From Candidatus Gastranaerophilales bacterium (GTDB lineage Bacteria > Cyanobacteriota > Vampirovibrionia > Gastranaerophilales > Gastranaerophilaceae), in contig CALUQY010000018.1 in assembly GCA_944323035.1 (NCBI GenBank), positions 1-36,767 on the forward strand: a stretch of 36,767 bases of DNA. Reading direction: 5' to 3'. Below the pieces are notes generated by a model. The model did no database searches and was not told where the DNA came from. It saw only the letters and a list, made by a program, of their open reading frames with translations. Position 1 is the first letter of the stretch; every line of letters starts with the position of its first letter. Both the position numbers and the translations under genes were made by a program. Shown one piece after another: positions 1 to 8,324 of the stretch.

Positions 1-95
1 GAATGACAATTATAGGCTTGCGACTCCTCAATAGTGCCTGTTAAGAGAGGCCCCCCCCCCCCTGCATTTGTTAATACATTACTGCGGTTTTTCAT
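1..95 (-). CDS. 5' end of prepilin cassette A (partial, runs off left edge)
   Basis: Only the first 31 codons are inside the window. The start ATG (95-93) follows an AAAGGAT ribosome-binding region and encodes MKNRSNVLTNA, then four glycines from a run of exactly 12 G (minus strand), then PLLTGTIEESQAYNCH with no stop up to base 1. The start, spacing, G tract and promoter match cassettes B (8349) and C (34461), where the downstream product is a prepilin with a DUF1566-like C-terminus. I therefore infer that A encodes another member, but the prepilin itself is not visible here. A second ATG (67-65) abuts the tract, as in B, and reads to a stop after eight codons. With 12 G the main frame is open, so this copy is read as ON. 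Confidence 0.6.
   Translation of the reverse strand, partial: MKNRSNVLTNAGGGGPLLTGTIEESQAYNCH
51..62. repeat. Poly-C/poly-G tract (12 bp) in cassette A
   Basis: Twelve consecutive C on the plus strand, read as GGG x4 in the cassette A frame, eleven codons after the start. A mononucleotide run of this length inside a coding start is prone to replication slippage. Tracts of 13 lie at the same place in cassettes B and C. Confidence 0.95.
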
Positions 96-190
96 TCTTT
101 CCATCCTTTCTTTTTTTCTAGTTAATCAGTTAATCAGGGTTATGGGATTTAACCCGGGTTTATTCTCGTCAATTTCGGTCATATTCCTTA

Positions 191-270
191 TTAACTCTTT
201 AACCTATTAACTTATTAACTTTTATCGGCCTTTCGACAATTACGACTTATTGCCTTATTTACTTATTGCC
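191..270. repeat. Dispersed AT-rich repeat, copy 1
   Basis: The segment beginning TTAACTCTTTAACCTATTAA and ending ACTTATTGCC recurs at 14815-14894 with only small insertions/deletions and a few substitutions. Here it lies in the predicted 5' leader of cassette A, directly downstream of its promoter; the other copy lies between tolC and grpE. No ORF is evident in either copy. Confidence 0.8.
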
Positions 271-276
271 TTATTC

Positions 277-305
277 ATTATGTACTATTTTTTCTATTTA
301 GTCAA
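277..305 (-). promoter_or_regulatory. Promoter of prepilin cassette A
   Basis: Minus strand: -35 TTGACT (305-300), 17-base spacer, -10 CATAAT (282-277). The TAGTA-CATAAT context is identical in cassettes B and C. The predicted transcript has a leader of about 175 bases before the ATG at 95, far longer than in B or C, because it includes the 191-270 repeat and a small GGGTTA/TAACCC hairpin at 137-155. Confidence 0.75.
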
Positions 306-329
306 GGACATAACCGACCAATTTTATAA

Positions 330-349
330 GAGGCGGTTGACCCCGCCTC
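330..349 (-). terminator. Terminator of the 364-2664 gene
   Basis: Minus-strand hairpin of GAGGCGG and CCGCCTC around a 6-base loop, 15 bases past the stop codon, followed by TTATAAAATT. The U-tract is imperfect, so termination may be leaky into cassette A. Confidence 0.65.
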
Positions 350-363
350 GTCTTGACCGGCGT

Positions 364-2664
364 CTACGCTTCTCTTGACTTTTTAATCATTTCCATATAA
401 TCCGCTGTTTTCAACTGAACTCCATCCGAAGCGGCAGACTTTACCTTAGCTGGAGCCGCTTTATGTTCCTTGTTCACATTATAAGATTCAATTGAACGTT
501 TACCGGTCAATCTGGTCATAAAATCATAGTATCTTCTTGTGATACCGGTTGCTTCATTTCTTTCTTTTTCAAGCGCAAGCAGCTCATCTCTGGTGTGAGG
601 TTTTACCGGAACGCCTACAGATTTTCTCGTCAACCATTCACCAATTGTCGTATTAGTAAGCGAAATCCAACTCATACCAAACAATGAGGAATTGTATTGG
701 TTTCTGAATGTAGAATTAAATAGGTCAATCAATAATGTTTGATAGAAAAGCCGTGAGCCTTCTTGAACAAAACGTTCTTTAAACTTGGTGTCAGCACCTT
801 CTTTATCTTCACCGTTAGATTTGAGCATAACCATGTTGTAGTTGTCTGTCATCAGGAACCATATTGTAGCTGCTGCCGCAGCGGTTTTGGCAAGATTAGA
901 AAGCTCTGCATTAGAAACATTCGACATACTGTCTGAATTAAACCCTTTTAAAATATTGTCGCTTACAAACGCTTCAAATTTTTCCGGCGGAAGTTTTTTA
1001 TCCAGAGCTTTTTGTGCAATTTTATCTATACTAATCGCAAGAGATTTAACATCTTGGGGAAGTTCTTGCTTTTTAGGTTTTTTAGGCATCATTGCTCCGA
1101 TGACTTTCTGGGTCAGCCGGTACGGTAAAGTTACAATATTCCATGCGAATTTGAATGGCGCCAGCGCAAAATTAACCAGCGGTTTAACCTTTTTATCTTT
1201 AGCCCCGAGGTGAATCAAGTTATCATCTTTACCGAGTGCCTCTTTTCCGGCTTTTTCATAGCGATTTGCCAGCTCGTCAAATTTATGTTTTCTTAAAACC
1301 TGAACAACCTCGTCAAATTTTGCTTTGGATATTGTATAGTCAGGATTAACTGTCAATTTTTTATAATATTTGTCATACACAGCGGAAAATTCTTTCAATG
1401 TCGCATCGAAATTAGGAATTCTGCGCATTTCTTTAATCATAAGTCCGGCGCCGATAATACCAAGAGAGGCTTTAACTACAGTATCAAATGATAAAAGCGG
1501 TTTTTGCTGAGGTTTCTGTGCTTTGGCAGAAACTGCATCATTAGCTTTAAAAGATAAACTCTTTGACTCTTCCTTCTGAACAGTTTTTGGCGATAATGCC
1601 GGTAAATCTTGAAGTGCCGGAGTTTTATCAGCATTCTTTTCCGCATCTTCTCTGGCTTTTTTTGCATTAATAGCTTTTGCCTGCTCCGGAGTCAGACGTG
1701 TAATATATTTTCCGTTGCTCAAACGTGAAAACATTTCGGTAAGAAGCACTGTCGAACCTGTCATAAGCATAATACCCAGCTGCGAATTATTAATATATTT
1801 TTGCAATGCTCCGAGCGTAATCAGAGTTAAATAACCGCTTGTAAAGATACGGCTTGCTTCTTGTCTGAAACGTTGTTTACGTTCCTTTTCCGCTTGTTCT
1901 TTGTTATCATCCATCATACGGGAAAGGTTATATGCATCATTTGCAAGAAAAATCGCAGGCGGCAAGCCGGTTACAAGACGATTCAGGGCACGTTCATGTT
2001 TGGTATCGTAGTTGCCGGTTTTAGGGTCAAACATTTTAGTACTTTTTTCAAAGAGAATACGTTTTATTTCCTCTTCGCTTTTACCTTCTGCGATAAGCTT
2101 CTGCCTTAATTCTGCCAGCCCGCGGAAAGAATTAATTTTAGCATCCATTTTGGAACGCCGGCGAATACCTTTGAAAAGTTTCTTATTCAGAGTATTCTTT
2201 GACCAATTTTCCAGCGGTTTAATTTTACCCAGAAGTTCAACCGCACCGTTTAAAATATCCTGCGGAAGCTGTACGAACGGATACGTAACGCCGTCCCAGA
2301 TAAGATGGAGAATAGATTTTTTATGAAATTGAAGATTGCCATCGGAATCAACTTTGATATATTTTCTTGCCGTATCATTCTTGCTCAAACTATCCCAGAG
2401 GTCAGCAGGCATTTTCCCGAGCGGAGAATTTTTGTAAAAATCAATAATATCAGCAGCTTTTACCGGTTTAATCTTATCAACTTTAACGGATAAAAGAGAG
2501 ACCCCAAATGATAAATCCTGTGAATTTATTTTTGAAGGTCCCTCGTTGTTTATTTGTTTAAAATTTTTATTTTCGGAATTTGAAGAAAACTGTCCCTTGT
2601 TTCGTTTTTTACGGGCAGATGAAACCTGCGGATATGTTGATATATTATAATTCTGAACAAGCAC
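364..2664 (-). CDS. Unknown membrane-associated protein with internal duplication
   Basis: 766 residues from a GTG start at 2664; I do not recognise the family. The first 55 residues are Asn/Ser/Lys-rich and look disordered. The body has two related halves. FLANDAYN...KQRFRQEASRIF...NSQLG (about 239-297) parallels FLMTDNYN...KERFVQEGSRLF...NSSLF (about 603-662), and each is followed by a Lys/Glu-rich helix. Segments around 119-150 (IWDGVTYPFVQLP) and 500-525 (FAWNIVTLPYRL) also look paired. Hydrophobic stretches near 275-310, 398-411 and 590-605 suggest membrane contact. There is no classical signal peptide. A Lys/Pro/Gln-rich linker (about 335-390) separates the halves. A hairpin terminator follows the stop. 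Function unknown; possibly lineage-specific. Confidence 0.8.
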   Translation of the reverse strand: MLVQNYNISTYPQVSSARKKRNKGQFSSNSENKNFKQINNEGPSKINSQDLSFGVSLLSVKVDKIKPVKAADIIDFYKNSPLGKMPADLWDSLSKNDTARKYIKVDSDGNLQFHKKSILHLIWDGVTYPFVQLPQDILNGAVELLGKIKPLENWSKNTLNKKLFKGIRRRSKMDAKINSFRGLAELRQKLIAEGKSEEEIKRILFEKSTKMFDPKTGNYDTKHERALNRLVTGLPPAIFLANDAYNLSRMMDDNKEQAEKERKQRFRQEASRIFTSGYLTLITLGALQKYINNSQLGIMLMTGSTVLLTEMFSRLSNGKYITRLTPEQAKAINAKKAREDAEKNADKTPALQDLPALSPKTVQKEESKSLSFKANDAVSAKAQKPQQKPLLSFDTVVKASLGIIGAGLMIKEMRRIPNFDATLKEFSAVYDKYYKKLTVNPDYTISKAKFDEVVQVLRKHKFDELANRYEKAGKEALGKDDNLIHLGAKDKKVKPLVNFALAPFKFAWNIVTLPYRLTQKVIGAMMPKKPKKQELPQDVKSLAISIDKIAQKALDKKLPPEKFEAFVSDNILKGFNSDSMSNVSNAELSNLAKTAAAAATIWFLMTDNYNMVMLKSNGEDKEGADTKFKERFVQEGSRLFYQTLLIDLFNSTFRNQYNSSLFGMSWISLTNTTIGEWLTRKSVGVPVKPHTRDELLALEKERNEATGITRRYYDFMTRLTGKRSIESYNVNKEHKAAPAKVKSAASDGVQLKTADYMEMIKKSREA

Positions 2665-3141
2665 TTCTTAAATTCCTATTTCAAATTATTCTCTCAAAAA
2701 GAAAAACTCCTAACAATATTTTTTTGCTACAATATTAAATAATCGTTACAAAAATAAAAGCAGTTCTCCGCCGCCACCGCCTCGCTTCTTGCTCGACTCG
2801 CGCTTAACGGCATTCAGACAAAAGCGCGGTTTTGACTTGGAATGCCTCAGTTCGCTCACGCTGAATGCGTCAGCCGATGTTCGCAGTGTCGGCACACGGG
2901 AGTGTGACGAGAAGGCGAACATAATATCTCCGCCGTTTCTAATCTTTGATTTGACAGGCGGAAGAAAACGCGAGCCGCATGCTTCCCCCTCGAAAACCGT
3001 TCACTGGACTGTTTTGCCCGGCAGAGTGCCACTCAAAAGGCTCGGCCACTGAGTGGCTGCCGCATTTGGTTCATACGCTCTCGGTAGCGATTGATACAAG
3101 TATGGTTCCGGCTCTGCCGGGCGCGAGTCTTTCACGGACAG
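2665..3141. other. GC-rich gene-free spacer
   Basis: About 475 bases without a credible gene. The part nearest 2664 is AT-rich and presumably holds the promoter of the 364-2664 gene, though I see no clean boxes. From about 2757 the composition shifts to GC-rich and carries dispersed repeat sequence (2757-2863). The plus-strand open frames here (for example 2789-3052) start inside the repeat, lack ribosome-binding sites and give protein unlike any family I know, so I treat them as chance. Confidence 0.6.
2757..2863. repeat. Dispersed GC-rich repeat, copy 1
   Basis: Positions 2757-2797 match 14721-14760 almost base for base. Positions 2788-2863 match 8187-8255 inside the leader of prepilin cassette B; both begin CTTGCTCGACTCGCG and share a downstream hairpin-forming core. 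Here the core arms are GGCATTC (2809-2815) and GAATGCC (2840-2846). The copies overlap differently, so the family is modular. Confidence 0.75.
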
Positions 3142-3170
3142 AAAAAGCCTCCTTATACCGGAGACTTTTC
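3142..3170 (-). terminator. Terminator of the AsmA-like gene
   Basis: Hairpin with arms AAAAAGCCTCC (3142-3152) and GGAGACTTTTC (3160-3170), six bases after the minus-strand stop at 3176. Read on the minus strand it ends in a T run, as expected for factor-independent termination. Confidence 0.8.
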
Positions 3171-3175
3171 TTGTA

Positions 3176-6100
3176 TTATTGCTGACTTTGCAAAGGAATT
3201 GGAACAGGTGTTGCAGGAGGCTGCATTTCTACATTTGGATCGGAAAGAATTTCCTGAACAGCATCTATTTGTTCCTTTGTTTCTTTTGCTTTTTGAAGGA
3301 AGTCACCGAGTTTGCCCTGGGTTTTTTCTTCAATTTTTGTTCTGGCCGTTTCTTTCAGTTCTTCTTTGACCTCTTCTTTTTTATTTTCAATTGCCTGTTG
3401 GGCTTCTTTTTTCAATTCCTCTTTCTTTTGCTCAATTAATTTTTCGTCCAGGACGTAATTTTCGCCGTTTTTATTGACCGGTAACGTGTCAACAAACTCT
3501 TGCGCCTGTTGAACTTCTGACGCCAGTGCAAGCCATTTGAACGATTTAATTAACGTAAGCGGTTTTGCCAAATCGCCTCGGACTATAAGCTGGAATTTGG
3601 TTGAGTTATAGTCAATATACCCGTTTTCAAACGCAGGAATTGAATTCATCTCATCTTCGCTTACAGCTTCACAGAAGAGCGAGAAAGCTTTTGCTGTAAA
3701 GACATTCATACCGCCTGCCTGATTCATAAGATTTATCGGATTGATTGCGTTCAACGGGCCGAGCAGATTTGCGATAGTTGACGTCAGGCGTGCTCTAACT
3801 TTCATATCGACACTATTTTTCAACAAATCCATGTCGCCGAAAATCTTCATACTCAATGCATCTCCCACAGACGTTATCGGATCAATAGTTGCAATGCCTT
3901 TATAGAAAGTAATGTGTCCGATAAGTGACATAAAGTGTGTTGTATCAACTTTTGTCAGGGAATCCAGAACACTGCCCAGGGTCGTTTTGAAAAATTCAGA
4001 ATCCCGAATATTTTCAGCAATAATTAAATTTTCCAATTTCCCGAACGGCCCAAACTGACCTTCGCGGACATGGAAATCTACGCTTCCTTTAAGAGTTTTC
4101 ATCTGTTCCTGATACGTCATACCGCGCAGAGAGATATCCGCGGTAAAATCCGCAGTTCCGTAAAGCATATTATCCATTGCTGCAGCCTGCAAAAGGGCTT
4201 TTTGTACATCAAGACCTGCACCGTTAATTTTAATCTGCATCAGTGACGAAAGCAGGTTCATTGAAATATCGCCTCTGACAGAACCATCAAATACGCGTGC
4301 AGCTAAATCGTTCAGAACAAGGATATTTTTATTCAGTGAGAAGTTTGTATCTGTCTGTCCTGTAACTATGGCACCGCTTTTTAAAGTTCTGCCGCTGAAA
4401 TGTCCGTTTCTGAGTGTTACCGGGATATCAGCCTGAGCTGTTTTTACGGCAGGTGCAGGCGATTTCGGAACAAATTTCATTGCCGCCTCACTGACTTTTA
4501 AAAGTTTATCTGCATCAACGAGGTTGGAAACCACATTCATATTTGTAATATTAATAACAGATGCCGGATCAAGACTTATTGCAGTATCAACATTAAAGTC
4601 AGAGCCGTTAACCAGAAGATTTGTAATTTTAGCGGCCAGTTCTTTACCTTTAAATGCCAGATCAGCGTTTTCCATTGTCAGCATCAAATCAGGGATTGAT
4701 AAGTTTTTGACATCATAATTACCCCTAAAACGCGGAGCAGCGAGTTCTCCGAACACATAGAGATGACCTTTTACATCCATCATTGAATCTTTAAATGCTT
4801 GCAGAGAAAGTCTAATCGTTTCCGGCATCGTAATCTTCAATAAGTTAATGTTATTACCGACGATAGTACCGTCAATTCCGACGACTTCGTTGTACTCTGT
4901 AGAAGTATTTCCTTTTTCATCCGTCACGGTATTTTTTATATATACTCCGGTATCTTTAATTTTTATTCTTTTTCTTTTGAAATCAACTGTAGTACGCAGC
5001 GCTGTCATTTTATCTCTCAGTGCAACAATATTTACCGGAGTAAAGTAATTATCCTTATCCGCGTCAATATTACATTGAAGAGTTTGTTTTTTAGCGTTGC
5101 CTCTAAGTGTAACCGTCAATTCCGGCTGTCCTTTTGTATTAAAGAACGGTGCAAATTGTTTACCGGTGATACTTATCAAATCCGTACCGAGAATTTTACC
5201 GTTTGCACTCAAATCAATATTTGAAAGTTTTGTATAATCCTGAATTTCTCCTTTAAATTTAATTTTAGAATTATTGTTGAGAACAAGGACATTTTCAGGA
5301 ATAGTTACATTCTTTTCCGCAATATTCATTGCAAATTTTGGCAGCGCAATGTTAGATTTGGCAAGCGGAAGCGAGAGTTTCAAATTCGAGTTGTTAACAG
5401 AACCGAGCAAATCTTTTCTGTTGCAGGAAAAGTTTGCACTAAGTTTGTCATTTGTGATAACAAAGGTTTTAGCACGATCGGAAAAATTCAGTTTTGACAG
5501 ATTAAGTCCTAAATCAGCAACGGCATTATCAAGTTTACCTTTCAAATCGAGATTGAGATCAAAGTTTCCGGATTTAAAATTAAAAGCCTCTTTAAGACCG
5601 TCAGGTGCGAAAGCATTAAACAGCATTGGCAATGACACCTTTTCTGAACTGATATTAATATCAGCCACAGAGTTTTCATCAATTTTACCGCGGGCATAAA
5701 CACTTGCTCCGGCTAGGTTTAATGAGGTGTCTTTTATTTCCATAACATTATTTTCAAGAGAGATAAGAGCTTTCAGATCTGATATAACCCTGCCGACACC
5801 TTTAATAGTCAATGCACCTTCTTTAATATCAATTTCACCGTTAGAAATCAGCTTCTTAAAGTTGGTTTTTATATAAGTCTCAGCTTTAACAAAGCCATTC
5901 ATAGCAACTTTATCAAGATCGTTTTGAATATGCAGAGAATCAAGCAGAGCTTTAGTCAAAAGGACAACATCATTAAAATAAATTTTACTTGTTTTAATAT
6001 TCATATCGACCTTAGGCTTACGGCTGTAGTTCAACTTACCTAAGAGTGTAATATTTTGTTTATTTAAAAGGTTCAAATTTGAATCAATGTCAGCCCAAAA

Positions 6101-7033
6101 ACCGCGTGTTTTTAGGTGAAAATAACTCTCTGGCAGCTGATATTGCGATAATTTTAAGGTAGCGTTATCAATATTAAAATATCCGGAAGAAACGATACTA
6201 TTCGCACGTTGACGCAGACGAATTTTTGTATCAACGGCAACCTTAAGATCATAATTTCTATACATTGAAACCGGATTAATAAACGGAATCTCAACACGCT
6301 GCGCCTCATCATCTTCTTCATCCAGCTGGACTGCCGGCGGAATAAATGTGTTTATATCCAGATTTGCGGTGATATTTTTATTTTCATCAGAGAAAAATTC
6401 CGCATAAGTTTTTAGTTTAAAGATTTTACCGTTAAGATACGCAAGTCTTAATTCTTCACCTCTAAGGATTAAATAGTGTTTAGATTTCAAATCATTAATC
6501 AAAACCTTGTAGTCAGAGAGCTTAACACAAGGAACTTTAATTCTAATCCATGCAGGGTTAAAGACAAAATTGTTAGAATTAGTTTCAACGGTTTGCTCAG
6601 CTTCTTCCAGAACAACTTCTTTTGCATTCAGAATATCTTCTATAACCTGTACAATTTTGAACGTTTTATTATTAACGATTTCGAGGTTTACATAGGGAGA
6701 ATAAACTTCCGCACAGGAAACTTTAACAGTCAAAAGGAGCAGACTTGGAAGCGCAATTCTTCCTTTAAATCCGTCAGCACTAAACAGTATAGAGCCGTCA
6801 GGCAGCGTTACGGAAATATCATCCGCCTTAACGCCAACACCCAGAAGCGGTGTTGTTATAATTTTAGCGTTTTCAAAATTAATACCGAGTCTTGCCTGTT
6901 CCTGAACAATTTTTTGAACTTCGGGTTTAAACTGGTTGATATCATATCGCGGCAGCACAAATAAAAATGCCAGATATAATCCGATTAAAATAACCCCAAA
7001 CGTAATCCCCAGAAATTTTAAAAGTAATTTCAT
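3176..7033 (-). CDS. AsmA/TamB-like envelope protein
   Basis: 1285 residues starting at an ATG with a good ribosome-binding site (AAAGGAG, 8-base spacing). One N-terminal membrane anchor (about 5-29) is followed by PRYDINQFKPEVQKIVQEQARLGI..., the usual AsmA opening. Then comes a very long beta-rich repetitive region typical of the repeating-beta-groove bridge proteins (AsmA, YhdP, TamB), which span the periplasm and are thought to help move phospholipid to the outer membrane. An AsmA C-terminal-like segment lies around 960-1170 (GTADFTADISLRGMTYQEQM, then VDFHVREGQFGPFGKLENL). The last 90 residues are a Lys/Glu-rich predicted helix or coiled coil, which is less usual. It stands alone between two terminators. 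Family assignment is firm; the exact subfamily is not. Confidence 0.85.
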   Translation of the reverse strand: MKLLLKFLGITFGVILIGLYLAFLFVLPRYDINQFKPEVQKIVQEQARLGINFENAKIITTPLLGVGVKADDISVTLPDGSILFSADGFKGRIALPSLLLLTVKVSCAEVYSPYVNLEIVNNKTFKIVQVIEDILNAKEVVLEEAEQTVETNSNNFVFNPAWIRIKVPCVKLSDYKVLINDLKSKHYLILRGEELRLAYLNGKIFKLKTYAEFFSDENKNITANLDINTFIPPAVQLDEEDDEAQRVEIPFINPVSMYRNYDLKVAVDTKIRLRQRANSIVSSGYFNIDNATLKLSQYQLPESYFHLKTRGFWADIDSNLNLLNKQNITLLGKLNYSRKPKVDMNIKTSKIYFNDVVLLTKALLDSLHIQNDLDKVAMNGFVKAETYIKTNFKKLISNGEIDIKEGALTIKGVGRVISDLKALISLENNVMEIKDTSLNLAGASVYARGKIDENSVADINISSEKVSLPMLFNAFAPDGLKEAFNFKSGNFDLNLDLKGKLDNAVADLGLNLSKLNFSDRAKTFVITNDKLSANFSCNRKDLLGSVNNSNLKLSLPLAKSNIALPKFAMNIAEKNVTIPENVLVLNNNSKIKFKGEIQDYTKLSNIDLSANGKILGTDLISITGKQFAPFFNTKGQPELTVTLRGNAKKQTLQCNIDADKDNYFTPVNIVALRDKMTALRTTVDFKRKRIKIKDTGVYIKNTVTDEKGNTSTEYNEVVGIDGTIVGNNINLLKITMPETIRLSLQAFKDSMMDVKGHLYVFGELAAPRFRGNYDVKNLSIPDLMLTMENADLAFKGKELAAKITNLLVNGSDFNVDTAISLDPASVINITNMNVVSNLVDADKLLKVSEAAMKFVPKSPAPAVKTAQADIPVTLRNGHFSGRTLKSGAIVTGQTDTNFSLNKNILVLNDLAARVFDGSVRGDISMNLLSSLMQIKINGAGLDVQKALLQAAAMDNMLYGTADFTADISLRGMTYQEQMKTLKGSVDFHVREGQFGPFGKLENLIIAENIRDSEFFKTTLGSVLDSLTKVDTTHFMSLIGHITFYKGIATIDPITSVGDALSMKIFGDMDLLKNSVDMKVRARLTSTIANLLGPLNAINPINLMNQAGGMNVFTAKAFSLFCEAVSEDEMNSIPAFENGYIDYNSTKFQLIVRGDLAKPLTLIKSFKWLALASEVQQAQEFVDTLPVNKNGENYVLDEKLIEQKKEELKKEAQQAIENKKEEVKEELKETARTKIEEKTQGKLGDFLQKAKETKEQIDAVQEILSDPNVEMQPPATPVPIPLQSQQ

Positions 7034-7060
7034 CCCTAAACTCCTTTAACTGCTATTACG

Positions 7061-7066
7061 ATTATA
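7061..7066 (-). promoter_or_regulatory. Likely -10 box of the AsmA-like gene
   Basis: A perfect TATAAT on the minus strand 27 bases upstream of the ATG at 7033. I see no convincing -35 at 16-18 bases, so only the -10 is called. Confidence 0.4.
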
Positions 7067-7113
7067 ACGCAAAATAAAAGTTATAGGGATTAATGTTAAA
7101 AAATTTTAATAAA

Positions 7114-7136
7114 GCCGCAGGCACATAACCTGCGGC
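7114..7136 (-). terminator. Terminator of prepilin cassette B
   Basis: Perfect 8-bp stem GCCGCAGG/CCTGCGGC with a 7-base loop, 9 bases past the stop of cassette B. On the minus strand it is followed by TTTATTAAAATTTTTT. Confidence 0.85.
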
Positions 7137-7145
7137 ACTATAAAT

Positions 7146-8324
7146 CTATCGTTTAACGCACCTTACATTGCCGCCACGGGAGCGTTCATATATTCCACTA
7201 TAGCCGAATAAAAAGCCCGCAATCCAAGCATTATTTGAAGTTTCAATCGTTGCAGACCAATGATCATTACCGGTTGGTTTTACAAGTATCTTATTATAAT
7301 AAATTGAATAAAGTTCTTCAATATTGGGTAGACGATAATCAGCGTCATAAGCAGTACAAGCTTTAACGGCATCAGGTTGAGTAAACAAGCCATCCAGATC
7401 TTTTGAGAGCGGCATTGGCGCCACGACCTTTGAATCAACTGAATATAATACAGAGATGAACCCTATATCTTTACCCATTGTATTTGGGCCCTTATTGCCA
7501 TTTAAATCATATACAAAATTGGCACATAAATATGGTTGTGCAAAATATGCATGCCAAATTTCACCACTCTCTAGAGATTTTTGAGTACCGATTCTTTCAG
7601 CGGAACATTTTGGATTATAGTATACTGCAACACTCTCTCCATTAGCGGTTTCAAATCCGGCCACAACTGGTGTCAATACAGCAACATAATTAAATGTATC
7701 ATTATATACATTCATATTCTCAGGTAATGAAGAATAAGCAACAGTACCGTCCAGCGCAATGACTTTAGAAACGATACCACAATCTTCAAGATGTTCATTA
7801 TCGCAGATGTTATTAATCTTCATTACTTTTGAAAGTCCGCTGGTTACAAAAGTTTCTGCGGCAGTATCAACAGCGTCACTTGCACCGGAAGAGCTATCTT
7901 CTGTGAGAGTTCCGTAACCGTTCAAAGCGGGCATAAGAGCTATTGCCTGACTAAACCGCGCATAAAGCGCTTTGCGCTGCGTGTTCCATGTGCGTTCGTT
8001 AATGTTGCCTGTTAGTGACGGAAGCGTTATCGCCGCTACCACGCCAATTATCGTCAGGGAAAGCAATATTTCAGCCATAGTGAAACCACATACAAGGGTC
8101 ATTTCCTTTAATGTCATCCCGAATTTATTTCGGGATCTGTCCAACGTCACCGGTAGTTTGCGACATGGGACAGATGCTGAAACTGTCTTGCTCGACTCGC
8201 GTAAAACGGCACCGCGAAAAGCGTAGTTTTCGCTTTGTGCCTCTGTACGCTCGCTATTCAGGATGACATTGGGGTCTAAGGCACGGGATTTACCGGTTGA
8301 GCCGCTCCCCCCCCCCCCCTGCAT
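7146..8324 (-). CDS. Prepilin-like protein, phase-variable cassette B
   Basis: A type IV prepilin-like protein. The signature is VCG|FTMAEILLSLTIIGVVAA, with Gly at -1, Phe at +1 and Glu at +5, followed by the single pilin helix. The C-terminus (RLPNIEELYS..., HWSATIETSNNAWIAGF..., NVRCVKR) resembles DUF1566/C-lectin-like domains of exported proteins. The open frame as sequenced starts at ATG 8324, next to the G tract. The start matching cassettes A and C is ATG 8349 (MKNRRVSINA). From it the 13-G tract causes a frameshift and a stop at 8292-8290, whereas 12 G would read straight through into this protein. The leader before Phe+1 would then be 88 residues, far longer than usual (about 5-25), and it is encoded by dispersed repeats. 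A start at 8324 would be in frame at 13 G, with a weak AAGAG site. Single-gene unit with its own promoter and terminator. Confidence 0.75.
   Translation of the reverse strand: MQGGGGSGSTGKSRALDPNVILNSERTEAQSENYAFRGAVLRESSKTVSASVPCRKLPVTLDRSRNKFGMTLKEMTLVCGFTMAEILLSLTIIGVVAAITLPSLTGNINERTWNTQRKALYARFSQAIALMPALNGYGTLTEDSSSGASDAVDTAAETFVTSGLSKVMKINNICDNEHLEDCGIVSKVIALDGTVAYSSLPENMNVYNDTFNYVAVLTPVVAGFETANGESVAVYYNPKCSAERIGTQKSLESGEIWHAYFAQPYLCANFVYDLNGNKGPNTMGKDIGFISVLYSVDSKVVAPMPLSKDLDGLFTQPDAVKACTAYDADYRLPNIEELYSIYYNKILVKPTGNDHWSATIETSNNAWIAGFLFGYSGIYERSRGGNVRCVKR
8116..8136. repeat. Palindrome inside the cassette B leader
   Basis: ATCCCGAA and TTCGGGAT separated by 5 bases form a perfect 8-bp hairpin. 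It is read in frame as part of the B leader (minus strand DRSRNKFGM). It looks like an intergenic repeat that has become part of a reading frame. Confidence 0.7.
8187..8255. repeat. Dispersed GC-rich repeat, copy 2 (inside cassette B leader)
   Basis: Aligns with 2788-2863: CTTGCTCGACTCGCG, an ACGGCA block, AAAGCG..GTTTT, TGCCTC.GT.CGCTC. The hairpin core here is GGCAC...GTGCC. It lies between the G tract and the prepilin sequence and has no stop in the prepilin frame. Confidence 0.75.
8307..8319. repeat. Poly-C/poly-G tract (13 bp) in cassette B
   Basis: Thirteen C on the plus strand, ten codons after ATG 8349. A multiple of three (12) would join the start to the prepilin frame; 13 gives ...GGGGERLNR and a stop. 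Confidence 0.95.

Noticed and set aside
2789-3369. Overlapping plus-strand open frames in the GC-rich spacer and the end of the AsmA-like gene
   Set aside because: They start within dispersed repeat sequence, lack ribosome-binding sites, overlap each other in different frames and give no recognisable protein.
8307-8319. Poly-C runs as pure sequencing artefacts
   Set aside because: Three independent loci share the same context, position and nearly the same length, and the ON frame is consistent. Exact counts may still be wrong by one base, since homopolymers are error-prone.
7146-8324. Diversity-generating retroelement acting on the DUF1566/C-lectin-like ends of the prepilins
   Set aside because: No reverse transcriptase and no template repeat matching the 3' ends of B or C could be found in the window; B and C 3' ends do not share a template-like block.
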